Shown: piece by piece, positions 1 to 8,527 of the stretch
Layout: every line of letters starts with the position of its first letter
Position numbering within the stretch: position 1 is the stretch's first letter
NCBI GenBank assembly: GCA_016714025.1
Contig: JADJOB010000002.1
Span: forward strand, 1,520,001-1,584,000
Length of the DNA stretch: 64,000 bases
Origin: Saprospiraceae bacterium
GTDB taxonomy: Bacteria > Bacteroidota > Bacteroidia > Chitinophagales > Saprospiraceae
Direction of reading: 5' to 3'
The notes under the pieces: model-generated
Told to the model about the DNA's origin: nothing
What the model saw: only the letters and a program-made list of their open reading frames with translations
The model's database searches: none
Position numbers and translations under genes: made by a program

Positions 1-787
1 CCCAATAGGAACTATTGTGTTTTGAGCGAAACCCTGATTTGCTAAAATTTGAAATTTCATAAGCTTCATACTGATTTAATTCACAAAAGTCTAATAAATA
101 ATTCATCTGTCGAATCGTTTCTTCATCGGGTGGAATTACTAATTTTTTTTCCTTAACTAAATGAAGCAGTGATGTGCGTTCTTCTAAGGTCAATGAATAG
201 GCTGAAAAATGGGGTATATTATAATTTATAAGTTCATTCAAATTATCTTTCCAACTATTTTGGTCTGTACTTGGCAGCCCATACATAAGATCAATACTTA
301 GATTTTTAAATCCAGCATTCTTAACAATTTCAATAGCATCCCGCGATTGCTCTGATGTATGCGATCTGTTCATCCACTTCAGGTCCTCATCAAAAAACGA
401 TTGTATGCCGATGCTTATTCTATTAAAGCCCAGGTTTAATAGACCTGTGGAATAAGCACTTGTAATATCTTCTGGATTAGCTTCTATGCTTATTTCTGCT
501 TCGGGTAATAACTGGTAATTTCCATTTATTGTGTTTAATATTTCATACAGCTCGGATTCAGTAAATAGGGAGGGGGTGCCTCCACCAAAATATAAGGTAT
601 TAATTGTATGATTAGGGAGTTCAGAGGCTCTTATTTTTATTTCTTTAAGCAATGCTTGAACTAATTCGTTTCGTGTAGTTAAATTCGTGGAGAAATGAAA
701 ACAACAATAGCTGCATTTTCGTTTACAATAAGGAATGTGTATGTATAATCCGGCAGGATTGAGATATGGTTTTTTGGTTACATCCAT
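1..787 (-). CDS. hemW: Radical SAM heme chaperone HemW (partial, C-terminus beyond window)
   Basis: The reading frame translated from the minus strand begins at an ATG at 787 and runs off the left edge, so about 262 residues of an expected ~375 are visible. Residues 15-28 carry the family signature YIHIPYC followed by C-x3-C-x2-C (C21, C25, C28), the ligands of the radical-SAM 4Fe-4S cluster; a YFGGGTPS motif and an EANPE motif follow at roughly residues 70 and 105. HemW-type proteins were long called coproporphyrinogen III oxidase-like, and characterised members bind heme and deliver it to haemoproteins in the cytoplasm. The start at 787 is the first ATG upstream of the signature. It lies inside the 5' end of the divergent outer-membrane gene if that gene begins at 735. 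The family is clear; heme delivery versus oxidase activity cannot be told from sequence. Confidence 0.9.
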   Translation of the reverse strand, partial: MDVTKKPYLNPAGLYIHIPYCKRKCSYCCFHFSTNLTTRNELVQALLKEIKIRASELPNHTINTLYFGGGTPSLFTESELYEILNTINGNYQLLPEAEISIEANPEDITSAYSTGLLNLGFNRISIGIQSFFDEDLKWMNRSHTSEQSRDAIEIVKNAGFKNLSIDLMYGLPSTDQNSWKDNLNELINYNIPHFSAYSLTLEERTSLLHLVKEKKLVIPPDEETIRQMNYLLDFCELNQYEAYEISNFSKSGFRSKHNSSYW

Positions 788-2531
788 CCAGATACTAATT
801 TGGTTAATGGTTATCTGTGCTGGTATTGCCATTGGTTTCTCTCAAACAGATCCTATTAACTTGTCGAATCTGAAAGAACCAGATAGCAATACGTTTATTA
901 TTGCAAATGTAAAGGATACTCATGAACTTAAATTGAAAATTGAGCATTGGTTATTCAAGCAATTGCAAGATGGTCACTGGCTTGCAAGTCAAGATTCAGT
1001 TTTTTTAAACCCTCCAATTCATGCTAAACTTTATAAAGGCTCGCAATATAAAATTACTCTAAATGAATTGGATAGCTTAGAATCGATTGTTGGTTATATT
1101 TCAAGCAGTCGTTTTAATCAGATTCAGCCAGCAGATCTTGGAAATTTGATGAATTCATGGGTTCGAAACCAGGCAAAATCAGGTTACCCATTTTGTAAGA
1201 TAGAGTTGCTGGGAGTAAGTGTTTTGCATGATACCCTCCAGTATCAAATCAATAAAATCCTTGGCCCGAGAATCCAATTTAGGCAAACAGAGCAAAGAAA
1301 CAAAAAGCCTTTGAGAGATTTTGTTTTAAATCGGTTGACCAGAATTTTTCCAACTTCAATTTATAATCAGGAATTGGTTGAAAACATTCCATTTGTATTT
1401 AAGAATATTCCTGCAGTGCATTTGAGTAGTGAGCCACGGGTTTTGTTTTTAGGTGATGAAGGAATCGTATGGCTCTATCTCGATAAGAACAAATTAAATC
1501 GATTTGATTTTATATTGGGATTTAGTCCGGAAACAGGTTTGAGCTCCAGGAAATTCAGACTCACCGGGGAAGGAGGTTTTGAATTGCAAAATGCGTTTCG
1601 CCTGACAGAACGTATTTTTATGAAGTATGAAAATTTGAATGATCAATCTCCAAGGCTTAATTTGGGATTTGAATTTCCATATTTAAACTATTTGCCCATT
1701 GGAGTAAACCAGTTGCTTAATTTATATAAGTATAAAGAGGAGTACTTTGATTTATATAATCAATCAGGAATTAGCTATCCTATTGCATTCAATCAAGGAA
1801 TCAAAGCAACATTCAATTATCGTACTTCTAGTTTATTAAATCCGGATACTTTGAGTTTACTTAGTACCAAACGCTTGCCGGACCAGTTAGATTACCGGTA
1901 TTTTTCGGGAGGCTTTGGATATCATTGGATCAGCCTGGATAATATAAACCTTCCGGTTAAGGGATTTCGAATTGGAATGAATCTGCAATATGGTAAAAAG
2001 AAGGTTAAGGAAAACAATATTTTATTGACTTATAATTCAGATGCTTTGAATGTGAAGCAGCAATATGATAGTTTAAATATTAATCAGGATCAGGCTATAG
2101 TTCAATTAAATTTGGATTACTATTTGAAATTGAGCAGAAGACATACTTTCAAGTTGAGCACAAATCTGCACAGTATTTTAACATCTGGAAATTTGGTGTC
2201 GAATGAACTTTTTAGAATTGGAGGCTTTAAAGATTTGCGCGGTTTTGATGAGGATTTTTTTAAATGTTCTGATGATTTAATTCAAACACTTGAATACCGT
2301 TTTTTCCTTGATCGGGCAAGTTTTATCAATTTGTTTGTTGATATGGCTTATTTGAATCAATCCATAGGAACTACTTTTGAGTGGACCTACAATATGGGCT
2401 TTGGGACGGGTATTCAATTTCAAACTAAAATTGGTAATTTCAGTTTACAATATGCATTGGGACAATCCAGAGATCAGACACTTAGCTTTTCAAATGGAAA
2501 AATTCATTTTGGATATTCTAATTTCTTCTAA
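735..2531 (+). CDS. Omp85/BamA-like outer-membrane protein
   Basis: A 598-residue protein with a hydrophobic N-terminus (about residues 14-35) that reads as a signal peptide. A POTRA-like segment follows at about 90-200, then a long beta-strand-rich region. Around residues 490-530 it has the GGFKDLRGF-type segment typical of the Omp85/Bac_surface_Ag barrel, whose RGF motif sits on the barrel's L6 loop. The chain ends in an aromatic residue (Phe-Phe), as expected of a beta-barrel inserted by the BAM machinery. It is shorter than BamA, so it is more likely one of the accessory Omp85 or patatin-barrel-like proteins common in Bacteroidota. ATGs at 735, 741 and 807 are all in frame; AAGGA at 730-734 suits 741. 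A start at 807 would avoid overlap with hemW but leaves almost no charged n-region. The 3' end overlaps the convergent gene by 14 bp. Confidence 0.75.
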   Translation: MCMYNPAGLRYGFLVTSIQILIWLMVICAGIAIGFSQTDPINLSNLKEPDSNTFIIANVKDTHELKLKIEHWLFKQLQDGHWLASQDSVFLNPPIHAKLYKGSQYKITLNELDSLESIVGYISSSRFNQIQPADLGNLMNSWVRNQAKSGYPFCKIELLGVSVLHDTLQYQINKILGPRIQFRQTEQRNKKPLRDFVLNRLTRIFPTSIYNQELVENIPFVFKNIPAVHLSSEPRVLFLGDEGIVWLYLDKNKLNRFDFILGFSPETGLSSRKFRLTGEGGFELQNAFRLTERIFMKYENLNDQSPRLNLGFEFPYLNYLPIGVNQLLNLYKYKEEYFDLYNQSGISYPIAFNQGIKATFNYRTSSLLNPDTLSLLSTKRLPDQLDYRYFSGGFGYHWISLDNINLPVKGFRIGMNLQYGKKKVKENNILLTYNSDALNVKQQYDSLNINQDQAIVQLNLDYYLKLSRRHTFKLSTNLHSILTSGNLVSNELFRIGGFKDLRGFDEDFFKCSDDLIQTLEYRFFLDRASFINLFVDMAYLNQSIGTTFEWTYNMGFGTGIQFQTKIGNFSLQYALGQSRDQTLSFSNGKIHFGYSNFF

Positions 2532-3438
2532 GTTGACTTATCCAATTTCTAAAAACTTGTTTGATTTTACAGCTCCAATGAGTATTCCAGCTATATAAGT
2601 AATAGTGTTCTTCAGTAGCTCCAAAGCTTTGCATAAATTTAGCAATTCCTGGAACCATACTTCCTTCAAAATCAAGGTATAAATCTTTTCCGGAATATGC
2701 ATGTATCGTATGGTCCAAAATTGCATGCATAGCATCTACAGATCGCCCCTCCGATGTTGAACAAGAATATAAATAGACGATCCGATTATTATATTGAGTA
2801 AAAAAGGCCATTGCAATTGGATTTTTATTAATATCCATAACATATTTAATAAATCCATATTGTTTATCAAGGCAAGTTGAAATGATGCTTGATAGTAATT
2901 GCGAGTTTTTATAAGCTTTCGGGATTATTTTATTGCTGTTTTTCAGGTAAAATTCTGCAAATTGGAATGCATCAATACTGAAATGGACACTGTGCTTGTT
3001 TTTATTCAAACTGTTTTTTAATCCAGAGGTATAATTTTGACGAAGTTGTCTGTATTCAGGGAGTAAGTGAAGTATATAATTGTTTCGTTGTACTTTATAA
3101 AATCCAGCCGGTAATAAATTAATGTTTTGAGACCATGATAGAATTCCACATGGAATTTTAGATGCAATTATTTCTAATAATTTATTTTCAAAATTAATTT
3201 CATGATTTGTATTAATCGGATCCAATCGTTGAACTCCCGGGGGTAAAAATGCATTGATGCCAATGATACTCTGTTTTACAGGAACCAGAACAATACAGCC
3301 ATTTTGTTCAAATAAATAGCAATATCTAAGTAAGAGTTTTAAATACCAGGCTTGGTGAACCAGATTTCCATTTTTACTAATTTTCATTGAAACCTGTTCT
3401 GGGTACAATTCACTATTTAAAAGATATTGAGAGCTCAC
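2518..3438 (-). CDS. GNAT/FemAB-fold protein of unknown substrate
   Basis: A 306-residue soluble protein without signal peptide. The C-terminal half (about 150-290) looks like an acetyltransferase fold. It contains a stretch on preserving activity for a peptide or lipid donor (PIAMAFFTQYNNRIVYLYS region) and the motif DFEGSMVPGIAKFMQSFGA near 260-278, which recurs in Bacteroidota proteins annotated as GNAT-family or FemAB-like. The gene overlaps the upstream methyltransferase by four bases (ATGA-type overlap), so the two are probably translationally coupled. They form the distal end of the operon headed by the giant surface proteins. Aminoacyl or acyl transfer is an inference from fold only; no substrate can be named. 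Confidence 0.55.
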   Translation of the reverse strand: MSSQYLLNSELYPEQVSMKISKNGNLVHQAWYLKLLLRYCYLFEQNGCIVLVPVKQSIIGINAFLPPGVQRLDPINTNHEINFENKLLEIIASKIPCGILSWSQNINLLPAGFYKVQRNNYILHLLPEYRQLRQNYTSGLKNSLNKNKHSVHFSIDAFQFAEFYLKNSNKIIPKAYKNSQLLSSIISTCLDKQYGFIKYVMDINKNPIAMAFFTQYNNRIVYLYSCSTSEGRSVDAMHAILDHTIHAYSGKDLYLDFEGSMVPGIAKFMQSFGATEEHYYLYSWNTHWSCKIKQVFRNWISQLRRN

Positions 3439-4070
3439 CCTGATTGTTTTATCGAAATACTTAATCCGTCACGTAATGCTAAAATTTGTGTTTCCCAAAG
3501 TGGAGATTGACGCAAGCGTTTATTAAAAAGATCCAGAATGTTTGTTTCTTCATCTTTTTCCGATTCCAGTACTTTTCCGTACCAAAGTACATTGTCTGCT
3601 ATTAAAATGGCTCCTGGTTTTAGGGTTTCTTCTAAAATATCAAGAAATTCTAAGTATTTGTTTTTTGCAGCATCCAGGAATACAAGATCCCAGGAATAAT
3701 TTAAATTTGGAATAAGCTTCAAGGCATCACCATAATGAAAATGAATTTTTGAAAAATACATTGATTTTGAAGCATATGAATTGACGATATGTTTGTAATC
3801 TTCAGTGATTTCAATCGTATGCAATTCACCATCTGGTTTTAAACCTTCCGCCAAACACAAAGCGCTGTAGGATGTAAATGTACCAATTTCAAGTATGTAT
3901 TGAGGGTTACTTAGTTTAGAAATCAAACTGAGTAATCGACCTTGCATTTTTCCGGAAACCATTTGTGGAGCAATGGTTTGTAAATAGGTTTGGCGTTCTA
4001 ATTCATTCAGAACAGCATCTGGCTGTTGGGTATGACTTTCACAATAAAGCTCAAGATCCCTTTGTTTCAT
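3435..4070 (-). CDS. Class I SAM-dependent O-methyltransferase (caffeoyl-CoA OMT-like)
   Basis: A 211-residue cytoplasmic enzyme of the Methyltransf_3 type. The SAM-binding motif I is seen as ILEIGTFTSYSAL at about 59-71. An acidic residue follows at the end of strand 2 (HTIEI region), and a metal/catalytic segment FLDAAK with a later ADNVLW lies around 131-160, all hallmarks of the caffeoyl-CoA/catechol O-methyltransferase family. Length fits the family (200-220 aa). It starts 41 bp after the stop of the giant gene at 4112 and overlaps the following GNAT-like gene by four bases. Bacterial members often act on small catechols or related phenolics, but nothing here identifies the acceptor. Confidence 0.85.
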   Translation of the reverse strand: MKQRDLELYCESHTQQPDAVLNELERQTYLQTIAPQMVSGKMQGRLLSLISKLSNPQYILEIGTFTSYSALCLAEGLKPDGELHTIEITEDYKHIVNSYASKSMYFSKIHFHYGDALKLIPNLNYSWDLVFLDAAKNKYLEFLDILEETLKPGAILIADNVLWYGKVLESEKDEETNILDLFNKRLRQSPLWETQILALRDGLSISIKQSG

Positions 4071-4111
4071 AAATGCAAATTATAAGACAAATAAGGCTAT
4101 TAACAGGCTTA

Positions 4112-7100
4112 CTATTGGATTAAGCTGATATCACCTGTATAAATTTTAGGCCCATCCACATCTTGAATTTCAATCATATAAATAAAAACACCTGGATTTA
4201 ATTTTTCCTGTGATCCACTTGTCGTTCCACCCCAGCCATCTTTTTCTGAATTTAACACAAAATTCTCTTTGGAAAATACAAGATTACCCCAGCGATCGTA
4301 AATATTAAAAATATTAATTGGGGCATCAGATGGTAATCCTATTGGATAAAAATAATCATTGATATTATCACCATTAGGAGAAAAAGCATTTGGAAAATAT
4401 ACTTTGCTCTCTTTTTTTACTACTAACTGGATAGTTGCAGTTGCAGAACATCCATTTTTATCAGTGACCGTAACTGTGATTATATCGTCATGATCTGCTG
4501 TGATCTCCGGATCCGGACAATTCGAACAAGATAATTGATCTGAAGGCGTCCATAGGATGCTGCTAATATCATTAGGATTTGAGAGGATCGTTAAATTCAA
4601 TGTTTGTTTAGATCCGAAGAGTAATTCAATTTTTGGTGAAACTAATATTCTAACATCCCCTGTTTCAATAATATTAAATGCTACACTGTATTGACAGCCA
4701 TTAGCATCTTCTACAATTAAATTATAATTTCCTGGGGCAAAGTCAATTGAAGCGATGTCATTAATAAAATTAGCTCCATTGTCAAGAGAATATTTATAAG
4801 GTGCTTTTCCACCTATAATTTGGTTTATAATTAATTTCCCATTATTTCGATTGCAACTTGATGAAACACTTTGGGTTGAAATGTTTCGAATTCTATTGGT
4901 ATCCTCCAGAATATCTATAAAGCTGGAATTGCTGCATCCGCTTCGAGGATTGGTTATCGTACAGAAATAGCGACCTGGAATTTTTGTTGCAAATTGAGGA
5001 AGTGTATAATTGAAACCATTTGGTCCTGTCCATTTCATAGTAAAACCTTGCAAACTTGAAGAAGCTTTAACCGGTGCGCTGTTTCTAAGGCAAGTTATTG
5101 TATCGGCCGATAGACTTAAATCAGGTGTAATCGTATCAATACTGATTTGTACCATTTGAATTAATTTGCAATCTGCAGAATTGGTCACTGTGACAAAATA
5201 AGTACCTCCCATCTGAATCGTGGGATTTTTAAGTATACTACTAAAATTATTTGGACCACTCCAATTAAAGTTCAAATCGGTATCATTGCTATTTAGTGTT
5301 AAATTGATGGAGCTGCGTTTGCAATTTAAACTATCATCAGCTACTGTAAAAGTTGGAAGTTTTCGAATATCTTGAATCGAAACACTGTCGGAAGCAACAC
5401 AACCGAAATCACTGGTAAGAACTACCCTGTAGGTACCTGGTTCGATTGCCACAATTGAGTCTGTATTTGCTGAAAAACCATTTGGTCCAATCCAAATAAT
5501 TGTTTTAGGTTGATTGGTAGTTTGGATTTTTAAATTGACCGTACTGTCTTTACAACTAATAAAATTATTACTGGCGATCAAGTTTAACGCAGGGATATCT
5601 GCAAATTTTGAAATGAATATTTGCTTTATCGATTCGCAACCATTTGGATCGGTTACTTTTAAAGTGTACAATCCAGAATCTTGTATTTCTGGACGGGCCA
5701 TGTTTGAAGTAAACCCATTCGGTCCTGTCCATTCAAAAATTACACCTTGTGTTGCAGATCCAGCCCGAATCATTAATTTTTGTTTAATACAAGTTAAGGT
5801 ATCATCACTTGCAAATATGTCAGGGAGCTGATCTTTTTGAAATACAAAAATTGAATCTGTAAAGACACAGCCATTTGTTCCGATAATTGTCAAAACATAA
5901 AATCCACTTTTTGTGATGGTGGGATTTGCAAGATTTGAAACAAAATTATTTGGACCTGTCCATTGGATTGGAAGTCCAGCTGGACTGTTTAGTGCTCTGA
6001 TAGATGCAGTGCTTTTGCATTGAATGGTGTCAGCTTCCAGTTGTGCGCTTGGTTTTACAAAATCTTCAACAATATTTAAAGTTTGAGTTTGAGTGCATCC
6101 ATTTGATCCAGTAATCTGGAGCGTGTAATTACCCCCTGTAGTTAACATAGGATATTTTAGTGAACTAGTAAAGTTTGAGGGTCCAGACCAATTGAATTTG
6201 GTAATAGTGGAATCTACTGTAACTCCCGGAATAACAGCCGTCCGTATGCAATTTAATGTATCCCCTGAAATTTGAAGTGAAGGCACAGCCTTGTCTTCTG
6301 CAATAGCGATGTCGATTGTATTCGTACATCCATTAAATCCAGTCACAGTTAATTTATATGTTCCTTTTTCAGTTACCACTGGATTTAATTGTTGACTGAC
6401 AAATCCATTTGGTCCAGTCCAGGAAATCGTTTCAACCGTGGAACTTGTAAGTTTTAATATCAGGCTATCTTTAGTGCAGGTTAAGGTATCAGGAAATCCG
6501 GATAAACTTGGGATTGAAACATCTTTAAATATGTTGATGCTTTTATTGACACTGCAACCGTTGGGTCCTGTAACAATTAAGGTATAGCTTCCAGAATCCG
6601 AAGCGATGATATTCGATTGGTTAAAAATGGTATCAACAGGTGTAATCCATTTAAATTGAGCTCCCATGGTATTGCTTCCACCATTAATTTGGATGCTTGG
6701 CTTGCTACAGGTAATGGTGTCATTAGTTGAAATATAAAGATCCGGAACATCAGAAGATTTGACAACAAAAATAGAATCTAATCCCATGCAGCCAGTTCCT
6801 GTTGTGACTTGGACCACATACCATCCTTGATCTACCACAAATGGTTGTCTTGAATTTGAGTTAAATCCATTTGGACCGGTCCAAAAAATCGTAGCACTGG
6901 TATCGGTCACCAATTTTAATTGTACTGATTGAATTGCACATGTTAAAGTGTCAGCACGAATGGCTATCGCTAGTGAAGTTTGTAAATCTTTCACGTAGAA
7001 TGAGTCGATTTCCTGGCACCCAAAACTATCAAGTGTAGTTAAATAATACCAACCAGTATCTCTAACAATTGCTTTTATAGAAGAATCTTTCTTAAATCCT

Positions 7101-8527
7101 AAGGGTCCTTTCCAGGAATAAATTGGTTTTAATCCAATTGATTCTGCCTTTAAAATGGCTGAATCTTTATTACACGTAATGCTGTCTCCAATAATTTCAG
7201 CCTCAATAAAACTTCGATTGTCTTTAAGATCTACTTTTGCAGTGGATTCGCATCCATAGGAATCTGTAACTTTTACTGTGTATTCGCCTGCTTCAGTTAA
7301 ATTATAAATATTGGCACGTGTATTATAGTAACCATTAGGTCCATTCCATTCAAATTGAGGTGAACTGGATTTGCTGCTGGCTTCCAAACTTCCGGTTGGG
7401 TTTTTGCAATCGATATTGACAGCTTTTATTTTAATATCAGGGGGTGTGGTGCTGCCATTTACCATAACCATAACTTCCTTTTCACACCCATACAATCCGG
7501 TTATTTTTAAAGTATATGTACCGGGAGTATCAATTACCGGCGTGAGGGTTTTAGCTCCACTTACGATGTGACCATTTTTTGTTGACCAATCATAACTAAT
7601 TCCTGGACCGGTAGAAGATCCTGAAGCATCTATAGTTAAGGGTCTATTCGTACAATTGATATCATCAACAGGATTCACATCTGCAATCAAATCATAAACT
7701 GTTACAGTAACTTCATCTTTTTCTTCACAACATTCTTTTGCAGTAATGTCGTCAATAGCGCACATGCTGGCAGCTCCCGTTCCACCATAATTAGCTAAAC
7801 AGATATTTGCAGAAGTAGCATTCCCTGAGTTCCATATGAAACTAGCATCCGCTTCAACACAAGTACCGCTAATAGCATCTATGCTTCCTACAAAACTTCC
7901 GTTTACTAATAATCCGATAGTGGGAGGTGGGCCAAAAATATAAGGGATTCCAAATACTTTATATTCAATTTTATAATCTGTATTTTTACTAACATTAATT
8001 TGTTGACACCAAATCATGACATTTGATGAAGTTGGAGTAATCGCCATTGTAAAGCTTCCAATATTCGGATTACATCCAAATGCTTGTGCAATTTGTGGAA
8101 CTGACATGATCATATAGCCACCAGTAGATCCGATCAAATTTGGTATGGTGTTATACTGAGTATATTGACTGGTTGATGGATTTATAGAACCTGTTTCAAA
8201 TCCACCATTTGCAATTAAATTTCCAGACATGGCTCTTGCTGTCAAAGTATACGTTGTAGTCATGCTGGGGTTTGCAACAGGATTAAGTGCATTTGGATTA
8301 CTCAATCCATCCGGAGGTTCCCAACTGTAATTTGTTGAATTACTAACCATTCCAGATAAATTTTTTCCTTGACCTACACAAATCGTGATATCGGGACCAG
8401 CATTCACGGTAATCCCACAGGAATTGGGCATTGCATAGTGATGCTGAGAATTGTTTTGGGCCTGACTACTGATCATGCACGGAATAAGCAAGCACAATAA
8501 ATTAATAATTCCTCTTGTTTCTTTCAT
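4112..8527 (-). CDS. Giant secreted multi-repeat protein with CHU_C (type B T9SS) C-terminus
   Basis: A 1471-residue protein with a signal peptide (residues 1-23, ending SQAQ). A PKD-like segment VNAGPDITICVGQ comes first, then a jelly-roll-like lectin/CBM segment (about 105-265) that opens with NLIANGGFETG. Twelve Ig/PKD-like repeats of about 77 residues follow (about 280-1210), each with a pattern DTLTC, then W-x-GPNGF, then GxYxLxVTGxNGC. Next come one SprB-like repeat (PYKYSLDNG region) and an Ig-like segment with WTPSDQLSCSNC. The last ~95 residues are the gliding-motility CHU_C domain, with AFSPNGDNINDYF and YDRWGNLVF motifs. Such proteins are exported by the type IX system and held at or released from the surface; adhesion or matrix roles are usual. 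Its start overlaps the stop of its paralogue by four bases, so the pair is co-transcribed. Confidence 0.9.
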   Translation of the reverse strand: MKETRGIINLLCLLIPCMISSQAQNNSQHHYAMPNSCGITVNAGPDITICVGQGKNLSGMVSNSTNYSWEPPDGLSNPNALNPVANPSMTTTYTLTARAMSGNLIANGGFETGSINPSTSQYTQYNTIPNLIGSTGGYMIMSVPQIAQAFGCNPNIGSFTMAITPTSSNVMIWCQQINVSKNTDYKIEYKVFGIPYIFGPPPTIGLLVNGSFVGSIDAISGTCVEADASFIWNSGNATSANICLANYGGTGAASMCAIDDITAKECCEEKDEVTVTVYDLIADVNPVDDINCTNRPLTIDASGSSTGPGISYDWSTKNGHIVSGAKTLTPVIDTPGTYTLKITGLYGCEKEVMVMVNGSTTPPDIKIKAVNIDCKNPTGSLEASSKSSSPQFEWNGPNGYYNTRANIYNLTEAGEYTVKVTDSYGCESTAKVDLKDNRSFIEAEIIGDSITCNKDSAILKAESIGLKPIYSWKGPLGFKKDSSIKAIVRDTGWYYLTTLDSFGCQEIDSFYVKDLQTSLAIAIRADTLTCAIQSVQLKLVTDTSATIFWTGPNGFNSNSRQPFVVDQGWYVVQVTTGTGCMGLDSIFVVKSSDVPDLYISTNDTITCSKPSIQINGGSNTMGAQFKWITPVDTIFNQSNIIASDSGSYTLIVTGPNGCSVNKSINIFKDVSIPSLSGFPDTLTCTKDSLILKLTSSTVETISWTGPNGFVSQQLNPVVTEKGTYKLTVTGFNGCTNTIDIAIAEDKAVPSLQISGDTLNCIRTAVIPGVTVDSTITKFNWSGPSNFTSSLKYPMLTTGGNYTLQITGSNGCTQTQTLNIVEDFVKPSAQLEADTIQCKSTASIRALNSPAGLPIQWTGPNNFVSNLANPTITKSGFYVLTIIGTNGCVFTDSIFVFQKDQLPDIFASDDTLTCIKQKLMIRAGSATQGVIFEWTGPNGFTSNMARPEIQDSGLYTLKVTDPNGCESIKQIFISKFADIPALNLIASNNFISCKDSTVNLKIQTTNQPKTIIWIGPNGFSANTDSIVAIEPGTYRVVLTSDFGCVASDSVSIQDIRKLPTFTVADDSLNCKRSSINLTLNSNDTDLNFNWSGPNNFSSILKNPTIQMGGTYFVTVTNSADCKLIQMVQISIDTITPDLSLSADTITCLRNSAPVKASSSLQGFTMKWTGPNGFNYTLPQFATKIPGRYFCTITNPRSGCSNSSFIDILEDTNRIRNISTQSVSSSCNRNNGKLIINQIIGGKAPYKYSLDNGANFINDIASIDFAPGNYNLIVEDANGCQYSVAFNIIETGDVRILVSPKIELLFGSKQTLNLTILSNPNDISSILWTPSDQLSCSNCPDPEITADHDDIITVTVTDKNGCSATATIQLVVKKESKVYFPNAFSPNGDNINDYFYPIGLPSDAPINIFNIYDRWGNLVFSKENFVLNSEKDGWGGTTSGSQEKLNPGVFIYMIEIQDVDGPKIYTGDISLIQ

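Noticed and set aside
2377..2598. 73-codon plus-strand frame overlapping the end of the Omp85-type gene
   Set aside because: It lies in another frame over the end of one gene and into the convergent gene; composition is not protein-like and no start signal is seen.
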